Assembly (NCBI GenBank): GCA_905182865.1
Contig: CAJJCY010000002.1
Coordinates: forward strand, 195,040 to 259,039
Direction of reading: 5' to 3'
DNA: 64,000 bases
Source: an uncultured SAR324 cluster bacterium
Lineage (GTDB): Bacteria; SAR324; NAC60-12
Part shown: one piece after another, positions 1-7,994 of the stretch
Layout of the letters: every line of letters begins with the position of its first letter
How positions within the stretch are numbered: the stretch's first letter is position 1
Notes under the pieces: model-generated
The model's input: only the letters and a program-made list of their open reading frames with translations
Databases searched by the model: none
Told to the model about the DNA's origin: nothing
Position numbers and translations under genes: made by a program

Positions 1-236
1 GGACCTGATTCACCTCCAATTCCTGGACCTTCGTTCAGATCAATTCCTGCCCATTCCAACATTCTGATCAAATCATTTTCGGCACCTTCGACCAGCCTTT
101 TTTGATCAGTGTCTTCTAAACGAAAAATGAATTTGCCGCCTTGTTGACGTACATAAAACCAGCAAAAAAGAGCAGTACGTAAACCACCAACATGCAAATA
201 TCCTGTGGGACTTGGAGCAAAACGGAGACGAACCAT
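1..236 (-). CDS. gltX: Glutamyl-tRNA synthetase, N-terminal part (runs off window start)
   Basis: Only the first 78 codons lie in the window, read from an ATG at 234-236. The encoded start [18 protein letters not shown] is the conserved opening of class I glutamyl-tRNA synthetases, with the HIGH-type ATP signature here as HVGG and the following GGLRTALF. Further on [10 protein letters not shown] matches the conserved glutamate-binding RxEDTD segment. The enzyme charges tRNA-Glu in the cytoplasm. It lies downstream of rodA on the same strand with a 48 bp gap, so co-transcription is possible. GluRS and the closely related GluQ-RS share this N-terminus, and the missing C-terminus prevents a full distinction; the LRTAL context favours true GluRS. 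Confidence 0.9.
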   Translation of the reverse strand, partial: MVRLRFAPSPTGYLHVGGLRTALFCWFYVRQQGGKFIFRLEDTDQKRLVEGAENDLIRMLEWAGIDLNEGPGIGGESG

Positions 237-284
237 CGTAACAATAAGAAGGAATTAAGGGTGAGAATTTGGAGTTTAAGTTAT

Positions 285-1388
285 TTATTGTTTTTCAAAA
301 CGGCGCATTCTGATGTTCAGTAAAAGGCCAATTCCAAACATCATGGAGAGCATTGAAGAACCTCCATAACTAAAAAATGGAAGTGGAACACCTACTACCG
401 GCATCAATCCTGTTGTCATGCCAATATTGATCAATACATGTGATATGAATATTGCGACAATCCCGGTAATTTGGATGGCACTTACAAGATTTTTTGATTT
501 TAGCACTTCTGCCAATGACCACAATGCAAGTGTTAAAAACAGAATCAATACCAGCATTGCACCAAAAAATCCCCACTCTTCTCCAATTACAGAAAAAATA
601 AAATCAGTGTGGTGCGCAGGTAAAAAATTCAGTTGCCCCTGTGTTCCTTCTCCAAATCCTTTACCAAACACTCCTCCACTACCGATAGCAATTTTGGACT
701 GAATTATATGATAGCCGGACCCCAGAGGATCACGTTCCGGATCAAGAAAAGTTAAGATACGGGCTTTTTGATATGATTTTAAAACATAAATCCAGACGAT
801 GGGCAGGGAAGGCAATACGAGAATAATCAGGATAAAAATAGTCTTGAGACGAATACCCATCAAAAAAATGATTGGTACGAAAACGATCATGAGTAACATG
901 GCTGTACCCAAGTCAGGCTGTTTGACAATCAAAACCACTGGAACTGCCATTAAAGCTAGAGGCCAAATCATCCAAAGCCAGTTCCCTTTAGGCTGTTCGA
1001 AGTCCCTGAAATGATGAGAAAGTGCCAGCACCAGTGTAAACTTGCTAAACTCAGAAGGTTGGAAAAAAAACGGGCCAACTTTCAGCCAGCGTTGTACAGG
1101 TGCTCCAGGTCCACCTGTTCCATAAAACAGAACGAGAACCAGCAACCCAATTACTACCAGATGCATAACAAAACCTAGGCTTGCCCAATTTCGATAGTGA
1201 ACCAATTGGACTAAAATAATTACTCCAATTCCTGCTAAAATACGAAAAACCTGCTGAGTTAAATAATCCTCCTGCCCCGGCGTACCAACTGTTGCTGAGG
1301 AAAGTGCAATCAAACCCACACCGCAAATCAGCAAAACTAAAAAACATAGAACCCAATCTATGTTGGTAAAAAAACGTTGATCTAGCAT
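285..1388 (-). CDS. rodA: Rod-shape peptidoglycan polymerase RodA (SEDS family)
   Basis: A 367-residue polytopic membrane protein with about ten hydrophobic segments and the SEDS (RodA/FtsW/SpoVE) signature near the C-terminus, VVGVPLPFFSYGGSSMLS. An earlier conserved stretch is FQPSEFSKFTLVLALSHHF, and the extracytoplasmic part contains LPAHHTDFIFSVIGEEWGF. Length and N-terminus (short cytoplasmic tail then a membrane span) fit RodA, which polymerises lipid II glycan during lateral wall growth with a class B PBP. RodA rather than FtsW is chosen because the protein is short, lacks the long N-terminus, and is not in a mur/fts cluster. No mre or PBP2 gene is seen, but upstream of it lies the island, so any partner may have been displaced. 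Confidence 0.93.
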   Translation of the reverse strand: MLDQRFFTNIDWVLCFLVLLICGVGLIALSSATVGTPGQEDYLTQQVFRILAGIGVIILVQLVHYRNWASLGFVMHLVVIGLLVLVLFYGTGGPGAPVQRWLKVGPFFFQPSEFSKFTLVLALSHHFRDFEQPKGNWLWMIWPLALMAVPVVLIVKQPDLGTAMLLMIVFVPIIFLMGIRLKTIFILIILVLPSLPIVWIYVLKSYQKARILTFLDPERDPLGSGYHIIQSKIAIGSGGVFGKGFGEGTQGQLNFLPAHHTDFIFSVIGEEWGFFGAMLVLILFLTLALWSLAEVLKSKNLVSAIQITGIVAIFISHVLINIGMTTGLMPVVGVPLPFFSYGGSSMLSMMFGIGLLLNIRMRRFEKQ

Positions 1389-1612
1389 CTAATTTATTTT
1401 AAATTTTAATTCCCAGTTTATTATTTAATTCGTGAGTTATGAATTCTAGTAAGCTTTAGTATTCGCTTTCAATTTTTCTATCAATTTTTAACCGGAAACG
1501 AAATTTTAGTATTCATTCTACTTTTGTTGCTAATAATTCCCATGAACATAAATTCATTCCCACCCGATAGATTTATACCTCAAACACATTGATTTTGTTG
1601 AATAATTATAAA

Positions 1613-1637
1613 GTTTGAAACTACTTTGAAACTCACT
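1613..1637 (+). repeat. Island repeat, copy 1 (left of recombinase)
   Basis: GTTTGAAACTACTTTGAAAC followed by TCACT. Internally it is two direct TTTGAAACT units spaced 11 bp apart, about one helical turn. The same motif recurs in the same orientation at 4802, 4898 and 4959, on the other side of the recombinase and its cargo. Confidence 0.85.
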
Positions 1638-1839
1638 AGAACTATTTAAATGCAACTAACCAATATAATTTTTCACCTTTTATATATTATCACATCTACC
1701 ACATTCAGATAAACAAATAAACATCTGTTCTCCTTTAATTCAAAGAAATTAGTTATATTTTACAAATTTATCAGAAAGTATTCAATAAAACCATTTTTGA
1801 ACTAAATGGAGGATTCCTTTGGTATTACTCATTTTATAC

Positions 1840-1868
1840 TTGACAAATATATGTCTATCAAATATAAT
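1840..1868 (+). promoter_or_regulatory. Consensus sigma70-type promoter for the recombinase gene
   Basis: TTGACA at 1840-1845 and TATAAT at 1863-1868 with exactly 17 bp between: a full consensus match, 52 bp before the recombinase start. The spacer holds the dyad GACA-aatata-TGTC (1842-1855), which would place an operator between the promoter boxes. Confidence 0.75.
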
Positions 1869-1920
1869 GTTCAATAAGTAATTAATTCGTATGTTATTGA
1901 ACCTATTGATGGAGATTAAG

Positions 1921-2490
1921 ATGGGAAAGAAACCTTTGAATGAGAACCAAGTGAAAACATTGAGAAAGATTGTAAGTGATAAACCACTACACTCACTACT
2001 ACTGAACCTTTCAGTTGATTTGATGCTTCGTGCTTCCGATTTATTATCCTTACGAGTAAAGGATGTGATGAATGAAAGTGGTTCAATAAAAACAGAAGTA
2101 AAAGTAAAACAGAAGAAAACTGGAAAGACCACTCTGAACATTCCTTTGAGTAAGAACTCAATAGATGTAATAAAGAAACATTTGATGGATAAAGAACAAG
2201 ACGATTTCATCTTTATGGGTCAGATGGGTCATTTTATGAGGAAACCTATCTGTTCTCAACAATATGCCCGAATAGTAAAGGGGTGGATGAAGAAGTTGGG
2301 TGTTGAAGATGTTAGTGAATACTCTACTCACTCAATGCGGAAGACGAAACCATCAGTCATTTATGAAAAGACACATAATGTTGATGCAGTTAGACGATTA
2401 CTCGGTCAATCATCTGTGACTGCTACGAGTTCCTATCTTGGAGTGAGTGATAATTCTGCATTAGAACTTGCCAGGAGTATTAATGTTTGA
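1921..2490 (+). CDS. Short tyrosine recombinase/integrase (catalytic domain only)
   Basis: A phage-integrase-family catalytic domain of 189 residues without the usual N-terminal core-binding domain. Numbered from the chosen start, the catalytic residues are Arg37 (LMLRASDLLSL), a likely beta-hairpin Lys (KKTGKT), His137-x-x-Arg140 (HSMRK), and Tyr172 in SSYLGVSD. The usual second His/Trp before the tyrosine is Gln163 (LLGQSS), a variation seen in some recombinases. The start at 1921 is chosen over the ATG at 1891 because GGAG lies 6 bases before it at 1911-1914. Size resembles FimB/FimE-type and small mobile-element recombinases. It is preceded by a perfect promoter and lies inside a set of direct repeats, so it is the likely mobility enzyme of this island. 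Its DNA substrate is not known. Confidence 0.85.
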   Translation: MGKKPLNENQVKTLRKIVSDKPLHSLLLNLSVDLMLRASDLLSLRVKDVMNESGSIKTEVKVKQKKTGKTTLNIPLSKNSIDVIKKHLMDKEQDDFIFMGQMGHFMRKPICSQQYARIVKGWMKKLGVEDVSEYSTHSMRKTKPSVIYEKTHNVDAVRRLLGQSSVTATSSYLGVSDNSALELARSINV

Positions 2491-3069
2491 GGAATCCCTG
2501 AGATTCAGTTGTGGGGGGTTTTAGTTATATTTTATAAACACACGAAAGGTAAGTATTCATTTTTCACATTTCGTAATAGGACAAGGAAAGAGAACTGATA
2601 TTTCAACTTCGGATAATCCGCACCGAAGTTCAAGAATGAGAACTGATTGACAGAGATCATGAAGATCATTCCAATCACCTCTTGTAAACAACCCCTCACT
2701 AATTCTTCACTGTCAGACACCCTCCAAGTAAAATCCCCACATTCTTGTAAAACATCCCACCAACAATAAGATTATAAACTTGACATTGGTAGACAAAAGT
2801 CTATCGTTCGAATTAGAAGGTATTGAATCGACAATCTCTTCTGCAGATTCAGCAAAAAGAAATCCAGGTGAACATTTACTAGCGGAAAGGACTAAAATAG
2901 TTCCAAAGCAACTTACTAAAACAGCACCAATAAGTTATTACAGGCTTAGTTTTCATAAAAATCAAACTTTTAGAGATAAAAATCTAGTGTACTGGATGAA
3001 AAAGATAGATTTTTTGGATCGTGTCTTCTTTGGGAGAGCTTGCGATGAAAAAAAAGGGTCACGACAACT
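2491..3069. other. Island segment without a supported gene; hairpin site
   Basis: No recognised coding region. It contains a perfect 8 bp stem hairpin (2605-2630) bracketed by a 10 bp direct repeat, and a second TTGACA (2780-2785) beside the dyad TAGAC-aaaa-GTCTA (2790-2803). A 98-codon open frame (2780-3076) has only a TTG start inside the putative -35 box and matches nothing I recognise. It could be a gene remnant. Confidence 0.45.
2590..2647. repeat. Hairpin flanked by direct repeats
   Basis: AACTTCGG (2605-2612) and CCGAAGTT (2623-2630) form an 8 bp perfect stem with a 10-base loop. GAGAACTGAT occurs at 2590-2599 and again at 2638-2647 in the same orientation. No T-run follows, so it is not a plain terminator for the recombinase gene. 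The arrangement would suit a recombination or protein-binding site. Confidence 0.55.
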
Positions 3070-4206
3070 TCATTGAGGGCTGATCTCCGCCGCCTTCGTT
3101 AGCAGGTCTGCCAGCTGTCCATCCAGCCTGAGCAGGCGTCTTCTGGTCCATTTTACGGAGACTAGAGCCGGCCAGGAGCTAATGATCACCTTGGCTGCCG
3201 AATCTTGCGCCGGAGTCGCCACCCCGACTCTGTTAGAGCACCCTAGATAATAGCGCTCCGTAAAGCGTGCCATGATGATGGCGGAAACGCCCATCCAGCC
3301 ACGACGTAAATCGAGCCCCTCAATGAGCGTCAGATAAGACGGAGCTCGCTTCAGGGCGCGCATCATTAGCTCCAATCTGACCACGCGCACCAGGCCCTCC
3401 TGGTCGCCCTCTCCCCGCCCGTGCAAAAAAGGCTTGAGCCTGATGTCATAAGCAACCCCACGATTGAGATCTTTCTCGATATCTCTCGTGACATTGGCAA
3501 GTTGGAGGTATTCGCCAACGTCCATGCAGGCGCTCTCCAGCTCATGAGGCAGCTCGCCCACGCCTCTCTCTGTGAGGGCAAACAGTCGCGCCGCAAAGCG
3601 GATGGGGTTGCCCAGAACAGCCTCGCAATAACGCCGAACCTGTGGATCCCCATCGAGGACTCCTTCCTGTCCCTCGAAGGCGTCCGCCCCCCACAGCATG
3701 CCCTCTGCCATGTCATCAACAAGGTCGATAATGAGCTCTTGCACATCAATCCCGAGGCCTATAAAGAGCGGGTCGAGCCGCGGAAGCTCATGCGCAATCA
3801 GGGCGTGTACTTCGTCCCTAGGATCCTTGCATTGGTGTGTAGCCAGCGGCGGCTCCTCAGATAATTCTCCATCCCGCAAAGCCTTGAGACGATACGAAAC
3901 ATTCCTAATTGCATCACGCCGCTCATTTAAGTCAAGGATCAGGTCTTCGTGTGTATCAAGAATTCGACAATAGAGGTATCCCAGTGCTGCCGTAAGTGCC
4001 ATCGAGGATGGTAAAGCAAGGATGCACGGTGCAAAAGAACGTGCCGCATGTGGAAGAACACCCCAGACAAAACTCTCTGCCGGCTGGAGCGCCGAGAGAG
4101 CTGCGAGGTCAGGATCATCACGATCGACCTTAAATCCTTTGACCAGAAGCAAGGGACGTCGCAACCAAAAAGGTACGCACTGCCTTCCGCTCTCCGGACT
4201 CATCAT
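3070..4206 (-). CDS. Squalene/phytoene synthase family protein
   Basis: A 378-residue all-helical trans-prenyltransferase of the squalene/phytoene synthase family. It has both Asp-rich Mg-diphosphate motifs: CRILDTHED (Asp84 to Asp88) and NVTRDIEKD (Asp242 to Asp246), each in the expected context (YLYCRxxDT and YLQLANVTRD). Family members join two prenyl diphosphates head to head, giving squalene or phytoene. Which product is made cannot be read from the sequence; the first motif looks closer to squalene synthases. GC content is visibly higher than in any neighbour, and the GC-rich patch (about 3075-4320) extends past the start of the gene. No carotenoid or hopanoid partner gene is present. 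It looks like a horizontally acquired orphan in the island. Start: two tandem ATGs (4204-4206, 4201-4203) follow GGGAG. Confidence 0.8.
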   Translation of the reverse strand: MMSPESGRQCVPFWLRRPLLLVKGFKVDRDDPDLAALSALQPAESFVWGVLPHAARSFAPCILALPSSMALTAALGYLYCRILDTHEDLILDLNERRDAIRNVSYRLKALRDGELSEEPPLATHQCKDPRDEVHALIAHELPRLDPLFIGLGIDVQELIIDLVDDMAEGMLWGADAFEGQEGVLDGDPQVRRYCEAVLGNPIRFAARLFALTERGVGELPHELESACMDVGEYLQLANVTRDIEKDLNRGVAYDIRLKPFLHGRGEGDQEGLVRVVRLELMMRALKRAPSYLTLIEGLDLRRGWMGVSAIIMARFTERYYLGCSNRVGVATPAQDSAAKVIISSWPALVSVKWTRRRLLRLDGQLADLLTKAAEISPQ

Positions 4207-4801
4207 CTCTCTCCCAGGAATGAAACCGCAGAGATTGATCCGGCAATAGCCAAGGCTAGCCTGATGTCCCTCACGGCAAGCTTCAGGACGGTGGCGTTCA
4301 ATGCGGATCCAATGGAATTAGACCAAGCAGAAATAATTAGAAAAATCATAAAATATCTCTCAGTATATAAATGATTTTCTTCCTTCTATCGTTGTTAAGA
4401 AGGCTGGAGTTAGTCTCAAGGAAGTTGCTTGTTTTTTCAATAATAAATTAACTTCTGACAAGATAATGTAGATATCCATACAATTAATTCAACAAGGTTA
4501 GAAGAAGAAAGATCCATTGAATATAGCCCAAAACAGATCAGAACCATCAAAGGCTGGCTGTGGGACGTAACCAAATCCCACAGCTTCGTCATCAAGAACT
4601 CTTCATCAAGGGAATTCGCCTAGGCCTCAAACCATAAACAAATCCCCCTGTCTTAAATGTAATTGTCATTGATTCATTCAATATGAACGAGTCAATCGAA
4701 CTGACCATTATTGGAGTTAATTTCATCAAATTACGAGAACTTTACATTAGTTCCAAATACGACTATTGATATTATTAACTTTTTTCTTAAAATATGGGTT
4801 A

Positions 4802-4826
4802 GTTTGAAACTTCTTTGAAACTCACT
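4802..4826 (+). repeat. Island repeat, copy 2
   Basis: GTTTGAAACTTCTTTGAAAC followed by TCACT; differs from copy 1 (1613-1637) by a single base over 25. Confidence 0.85.
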
Positions 4827-4897
4827 TTTAACCAGTATAGTAAAGAATAACAATAGATTAAGTCTCAGGATACTTATGGCATCCGATAATCCGGTTA

Positions 4898-4920
4898 GTT
4901 TGAAACTTTCTTTGAAACTT
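4898..4920 (+). repeat. Island repeat, copy 3 (divergent)
   Basis: GTTTGAAACTTTCTTTGAAA followed by CTT. One extra T lies between the two TTTGAAACT units, so their spacing is 12 instead of 11. It begins 96 bp after copy 2. Confidence 0.75.
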
Positions 4921-4958
4921 TTTGGAAGAATCGTGTATTTCTACACGAATTATTGTGA

Positions 4959-4980
4959 GTTTGAAACTACTTTGAAACTC
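4959..4980 (+). repeat. Island repeat, copy 4 (next to guaA)
   Basis: GTTTGAAACTACTTTGAAAC followed by TC: identical to copy 1 over 22 bases, on the opposite flank of the island and 60 bp from the guaA stop codon. Confidence 0.85.
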
Positions 4981-5039
4981 TCTAAATTTCAAGAAAGTAA
5001 GTTATTTCAATATGTTATAGGGAATTAAGAGGTAAGGAA

Positions 5040-6854
5040 TTATTCCCACCCAAAAGTGGCAGGAGGCTTATGAGTTATATCGTAGAAAACAGTTTCAATT
5101 CCAGATAGTCCCAGTAATGATTCTACCAGAGGATCAAGCAAATTCCAATTGATTCGAGCAAATTGCGCAGTCATCACATCTTCAGAAACAACGGGACGCA
5201 AGACCAGACTGTCTTCTTTTCCATTTTTAGATATTGGCAGCAAAATTACCAGTAGTTGAAATATTTTTTCCATCAAACCATTTTCTTTCAGCATCTGTGT
5301 TGCCATAAAATCTGCCTCTCTCAGCAAGTCCAGTCTATCTTTGCTGCAAAAAGCTCCACGAATTATATATGGTGCATTCAGGTCCTTGTTGTTTGAATCA
5401 AGTTGCAGTACAACCCGGTTGATGTTCCGGACCTCATTTGTTAAACGGGTTGCTTCTTTTTCCAGCCAGTCCCAATCGCGAGGGCTATTAATTAGTACAA
5501 CAGGAGAAGTGTAAGTCCGTTGGTCACCCTGAACTCCAACAGATCGAACTGGAAGAATTGAAAAGTCACAATTGCTTTCCTTCAAACAATTCGACACTTC
5601 GTCTGCCGTTTGTTCAAGATTAGGAAACGACTCATCACCGCGAGCAGATAAAACATTAATCGCAAGTCCCGGTCCAGGAAATGGATGCCTCCAGACAATT
5701 GAATCCGGTAACCCCAACAGGCTTCCAACTTGCCGTACCTCATCTTTGTAAAGATCTTTGAGAGGCTCCACAACATTTCCAGAATCAACCAAATCAAGAA
5801 CTTCCTGAACACGATTGTGGTGTGATTTAATTACTTCAGCGTGTTCGGTTCCTCCAGACTCAATAATATCAGGATAGAGTGTACCCTGCCCTAGCATCCA
5901 TTCAGCTTCAGACAAATTCAATTCACTCAAAAATTTGTCACGCATCTGAATGAAAGTTGCACCTATTTTACGCCGTTTAATTTGCGGATCAAGCTGGGCA
6001 TTTGCTACTGCATCGAAAAAAAAGTACTGTAATCTCTTGGCTGAATATTAGTGTATCCCAACTTGCCGATATCGCTCAATAATTTCAGCACTTTCATCTT
6101 TTCTCATGAAACCATTATTTATATAAAGACCCAGTATTTTTTCTTTGCCAAGAGCTTTATTCAACAAGGCAAATGCTACTGATGAATCCACACCCCCACT
6201 GATAAACATCAAGACTTTCCGCTCTCCAACTTCCTGCTGAAGGCGTTCAGTAGTGTCCTTTATAAAAGTTTCCATTGACCACTTGGAGCAAATTTCACAA
6301 GTGTTAATGAAATTGTCCAGCATTTTTTGTCCCTGCTCAGTATCGTTTACTTCCGGATGAAATTGCAGAGTATAAATCCGACGCTTACGATGTCTCATAG
6401 CGGCCACGTTTCCAGATTCTGTCACTCCTGTAACTTTAAAATCCGGAGGACATTTTGTTACACTGTCCTGGTGACTCATCCAAACCTTATTTGGAAATGA
6501 AACATTCTGCCAAAGTGGGAAATCTGAAGTTTGCTGCAAAATAGCTTTACCGAACTCTCCTTTTCCTGTGTTCGTAATTGCACCTCCAAACTCTTTGGCA
6601 ATCAATTGATGTCCGTAACACAAACCAAGAATTGGTAAATCAAGATTTAAAATATTGGAATTAAATTTTGGAATATCAGTTGAGTAAACTGATGCCGGAC
6701 CTCCTGACAAAACTATTCCTTTTGCGTCCTGGAGCAAATTTTCTTTTGCTGATGGAGAAAATATTTTAGTATAGGCACCTAAATGCCTTATCCGTTTTGC
6801 GATCAGATGTGCATACTGACTTCCAAAATCCAAAACCGCGATGAAGTCCTGCAT
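5040..6854 (-). pseudogene. guaA: GMP synthase, reading frame broken by two compensating indels
   Basis: Glutamine-hydrolysing GMP synthase (XMP + Gln + ATP to GMP). The N-terminal piece (6048-6854) has the class I amidotransferase triad region GLCYGHQL and FHPEV plus the ATP-pyrophosphatase loop SGGVDSSVA. The C-terminal piece (5040-5945) has the GQGTLYPDIIES and FPGPGLAI motifs and ends in the usual TFGWE. They are split by a TAA at 6048-6050. The intervening 102 bases are in frame, but a better match to the family comes from the shifted frame (GYTNIQPRDYSTFF). Dropping one G from the run at 6057-6059 and adding one to the 8-A run at 6016-6023 restores one continuous protein with the expected KRRKIGATFI segment. 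Two cancelling homopolymer errors in an otherwise well-conserved housekeeping gene suggest sequencing error. Divergent from the tat gene. Confidence 0.88.
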
Positions 6855-6942
6855 TGCTTTTCCTTTCTGAGCAGGTTAATATGTTCAAGAACCTATCCTA
6901 ACAGTATCTGTAAATTTGCACAATCTCACATAGAGTACTCAC

Positions 6943-7425
6943 ATGTTTGGAATCGGACTCCCGGAAATGTTAATTATCGCAGCTGTTGCACTGATATTTA
7001 TTGGTCCGGACAAACTTCCAGGTGTTTTAAGATCAATTGGAAAGGGTTTGGTGGAGCTAAAACGCTCCACAAGCGACGTACGCTCCACTGTACAGGATGA
7101 AATGAACAAAATTGAGGAGGAAATTGAGCTCAAGGATGTACGGGAATCTGCTCAGGATTTTAGTAATGAACTTGGAGGAGTGGCAAATAAGATGGACCCG
7201 TTGGCTCTTTCAAAAATGAGTTCCGGCGAACAACTGGAAAAAATTGCAGATACAATTGACAAAACTGAAAAAAATGATTTGGAAGATCATCCTGAGAAAG
7301 GAATCACATCAATAAAATTAGACCCAAGGGAGATTTCTCCGGAAGATTTTTCTACTCCTGGAATCAGTACGGTGGAGGCAAAAGAAAAGGATTCTTCTGA
7401 AAGTTCTGTTACAGAAAAAACATAA
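6943..7425 (+). CDS. tatB: Twin-arginine translocase subunit TatA/TatB family
   Basis: A 160-residue protein with the TatA/TatB fold: a short periplasmic start (MFGIGLPEM), one membrane helix (LIIAAVALIFIG), the hinge GPDKLP, then an amphipathic helix (VLRSIGKGLVELKR) and a charged acidic tail. The acidic residue in LPEM, the long tail and the position of the hinge favour TatB over TatA, but the families overlap. It would act in the inner membrane with TatC, which is not in this window. A likely client in this window is the RR-signal protein at 59478-60044. Divergent from guaA with an 88 bp gap. Confidence 0.82.
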   Translation: MFGIGLPEMLIIAAVALIFIGPDKLPGVLRSIGKGLVELKRSTSDVRSTVQDEMNKIEEEIELKDVRESAQDFSNELGGVANKMDPLALSKMSSGEQLEKIADTIDKTEKNDLEDHPEKGITSIKLDPREISPEDFSTPGISTVEAKEKDSSESSVTEKT

Positions 7426-7686
7426 AATACCACTGAACAATATTAATCAAAACTTAAACTTTATACCATCGTAAAAAACCCTATAACCGTTTCATAAAGT
7501 GATTTTCAGACCTATTGCGAGACCGTCTATAATTCATGCATTAACAAAAAACTTGGCTGAAATTTCTATCTATGTTAGCGTTTATGTTCGGTTAATAATT
7601 TTTTGTTGACTCTGTCACAGTCACATTTGGAACAGTCATAATCAGGCGGTTTAGTTTAATTTACAAATATTTTAAAAAGGTGAGAT

Positions 7687-7941
7687 ATGAGCAACCAGGA
7701 AGAGTTGGTTAGTGAGTTAAAGGCAAGTGTTGATCAAGATTTAAAGAATAGACAGAAAAGTATTGAAGACGGTGAAGCACTTGATAAAATCATTCATCAG
7801 CGCATGGATGCAGGAGAAATTGGTATTTCACATGGAGCCGACAAGCATGTAAGCGTCATCATGCTTGGCCTGGCAACAGTGGTGACAATATTTGCTTTTT
7901 ATATGATTTTTGGGGTCAGTCCGGACTATTACACAGGTTGA
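7687..7941 (+). CDS. Small single-span membrane protein, unknown function
   Basis: 84 residues: a charged, probably helical cytoplasmic part (residues 1-55), then one hydrophobic segment (SVIMLGLATVVTIFAFYMIF) and a short C-terminal tail. A good ribosome site, GGTGAG, lies just before the ATG at 7687. I do not recognise a family. The shape (one C-terminal membrane helix) suggests a tail-anchored or small inner-membrane accessory protein. It stands alone between tatB (same strand, 261 bp upstream) and the convergent kdsB. Confidence 0.6.
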   Translation: MSNQEELVSELKASVDQDLKNRQKSIEDGEALDKIIHQRMDAGEIGISHGADKHVSVIMLGLATVVTIFAFYMIFGVSPDYYTG

Positions 7942-7994
7942 ATCAAATCTGAATAAAATTAAATCTATAATCCTGAAACAATAGAACCCTCTTT

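Larger units (their letters stand above)
1389..1920. other. AT-rich left flank of the accessory island
   Basis: No convincing reading frame in about 530 bp between the start of rodA and the recombinase gene. It holds the leftmost copy of the tandem TTTGAAACT repeat (1613-1637) and the recombinase promoter (1840-1868). The promoter of rodA, which is transcribed leftward, should also lie here, but no clear -35/-10 pair was picked out. Confidence 0.6.
4207..5039. other. Island right flank, no supported gene, three repeat copies
   Basis: About 830 bp. The first 110 bp are GC-rich like the synthase gene; the rest is AT-rich. A plus-strand frame ending at 4374 looks coding in its last 50 codons (ending DQAEIIRKIIKYLSVYK) but has no recognisable family, so it may be the tail of a broken gene. 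Short frames around 4440-4622 are equally fragmentary. Three copies of the TTTGAAACT tandem repeat lie at 4802, 4898 and 4959, just before the end of guaA. Confidence 0.5.

Noticed and set aside
1891-1893. Upstream ATG of the recombinase gene
   Set aside because: The start at 1921 has a well-placed GGAG; the upstream one has none.
2780-3076. 98-codon open frame in the island
   Set aside because: Starts only with TTG inside a putative -35 box, has no recognisable family and no ribosome site. Possible remnant, not annotated as a gene.
4222-4374. Plus-strand coding-like tail ending KIIKYLSVYK
   Set aside because: Looks like the end of a protein but has no start or partner and opens inside the antisense of the synthase gene.
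4683-4769. 28-codon frame starting MNESIELTII
   Set aside because: Too short and without ribosome site or family support; chance is likely in AT-rich sequence.
6048-6050. In-frame TAA in guaA as a possible recoded codon
   Set aside because: The better match is obtained by shifting frame between two homopolymer runs, so an indel pair explains it without recoding.
7604-7625. TGACT-CTGTCAC-AGTCA dyad before the small membrane protein gene
   Set aside because: Five-base arms are expected by chance in this much sequence.
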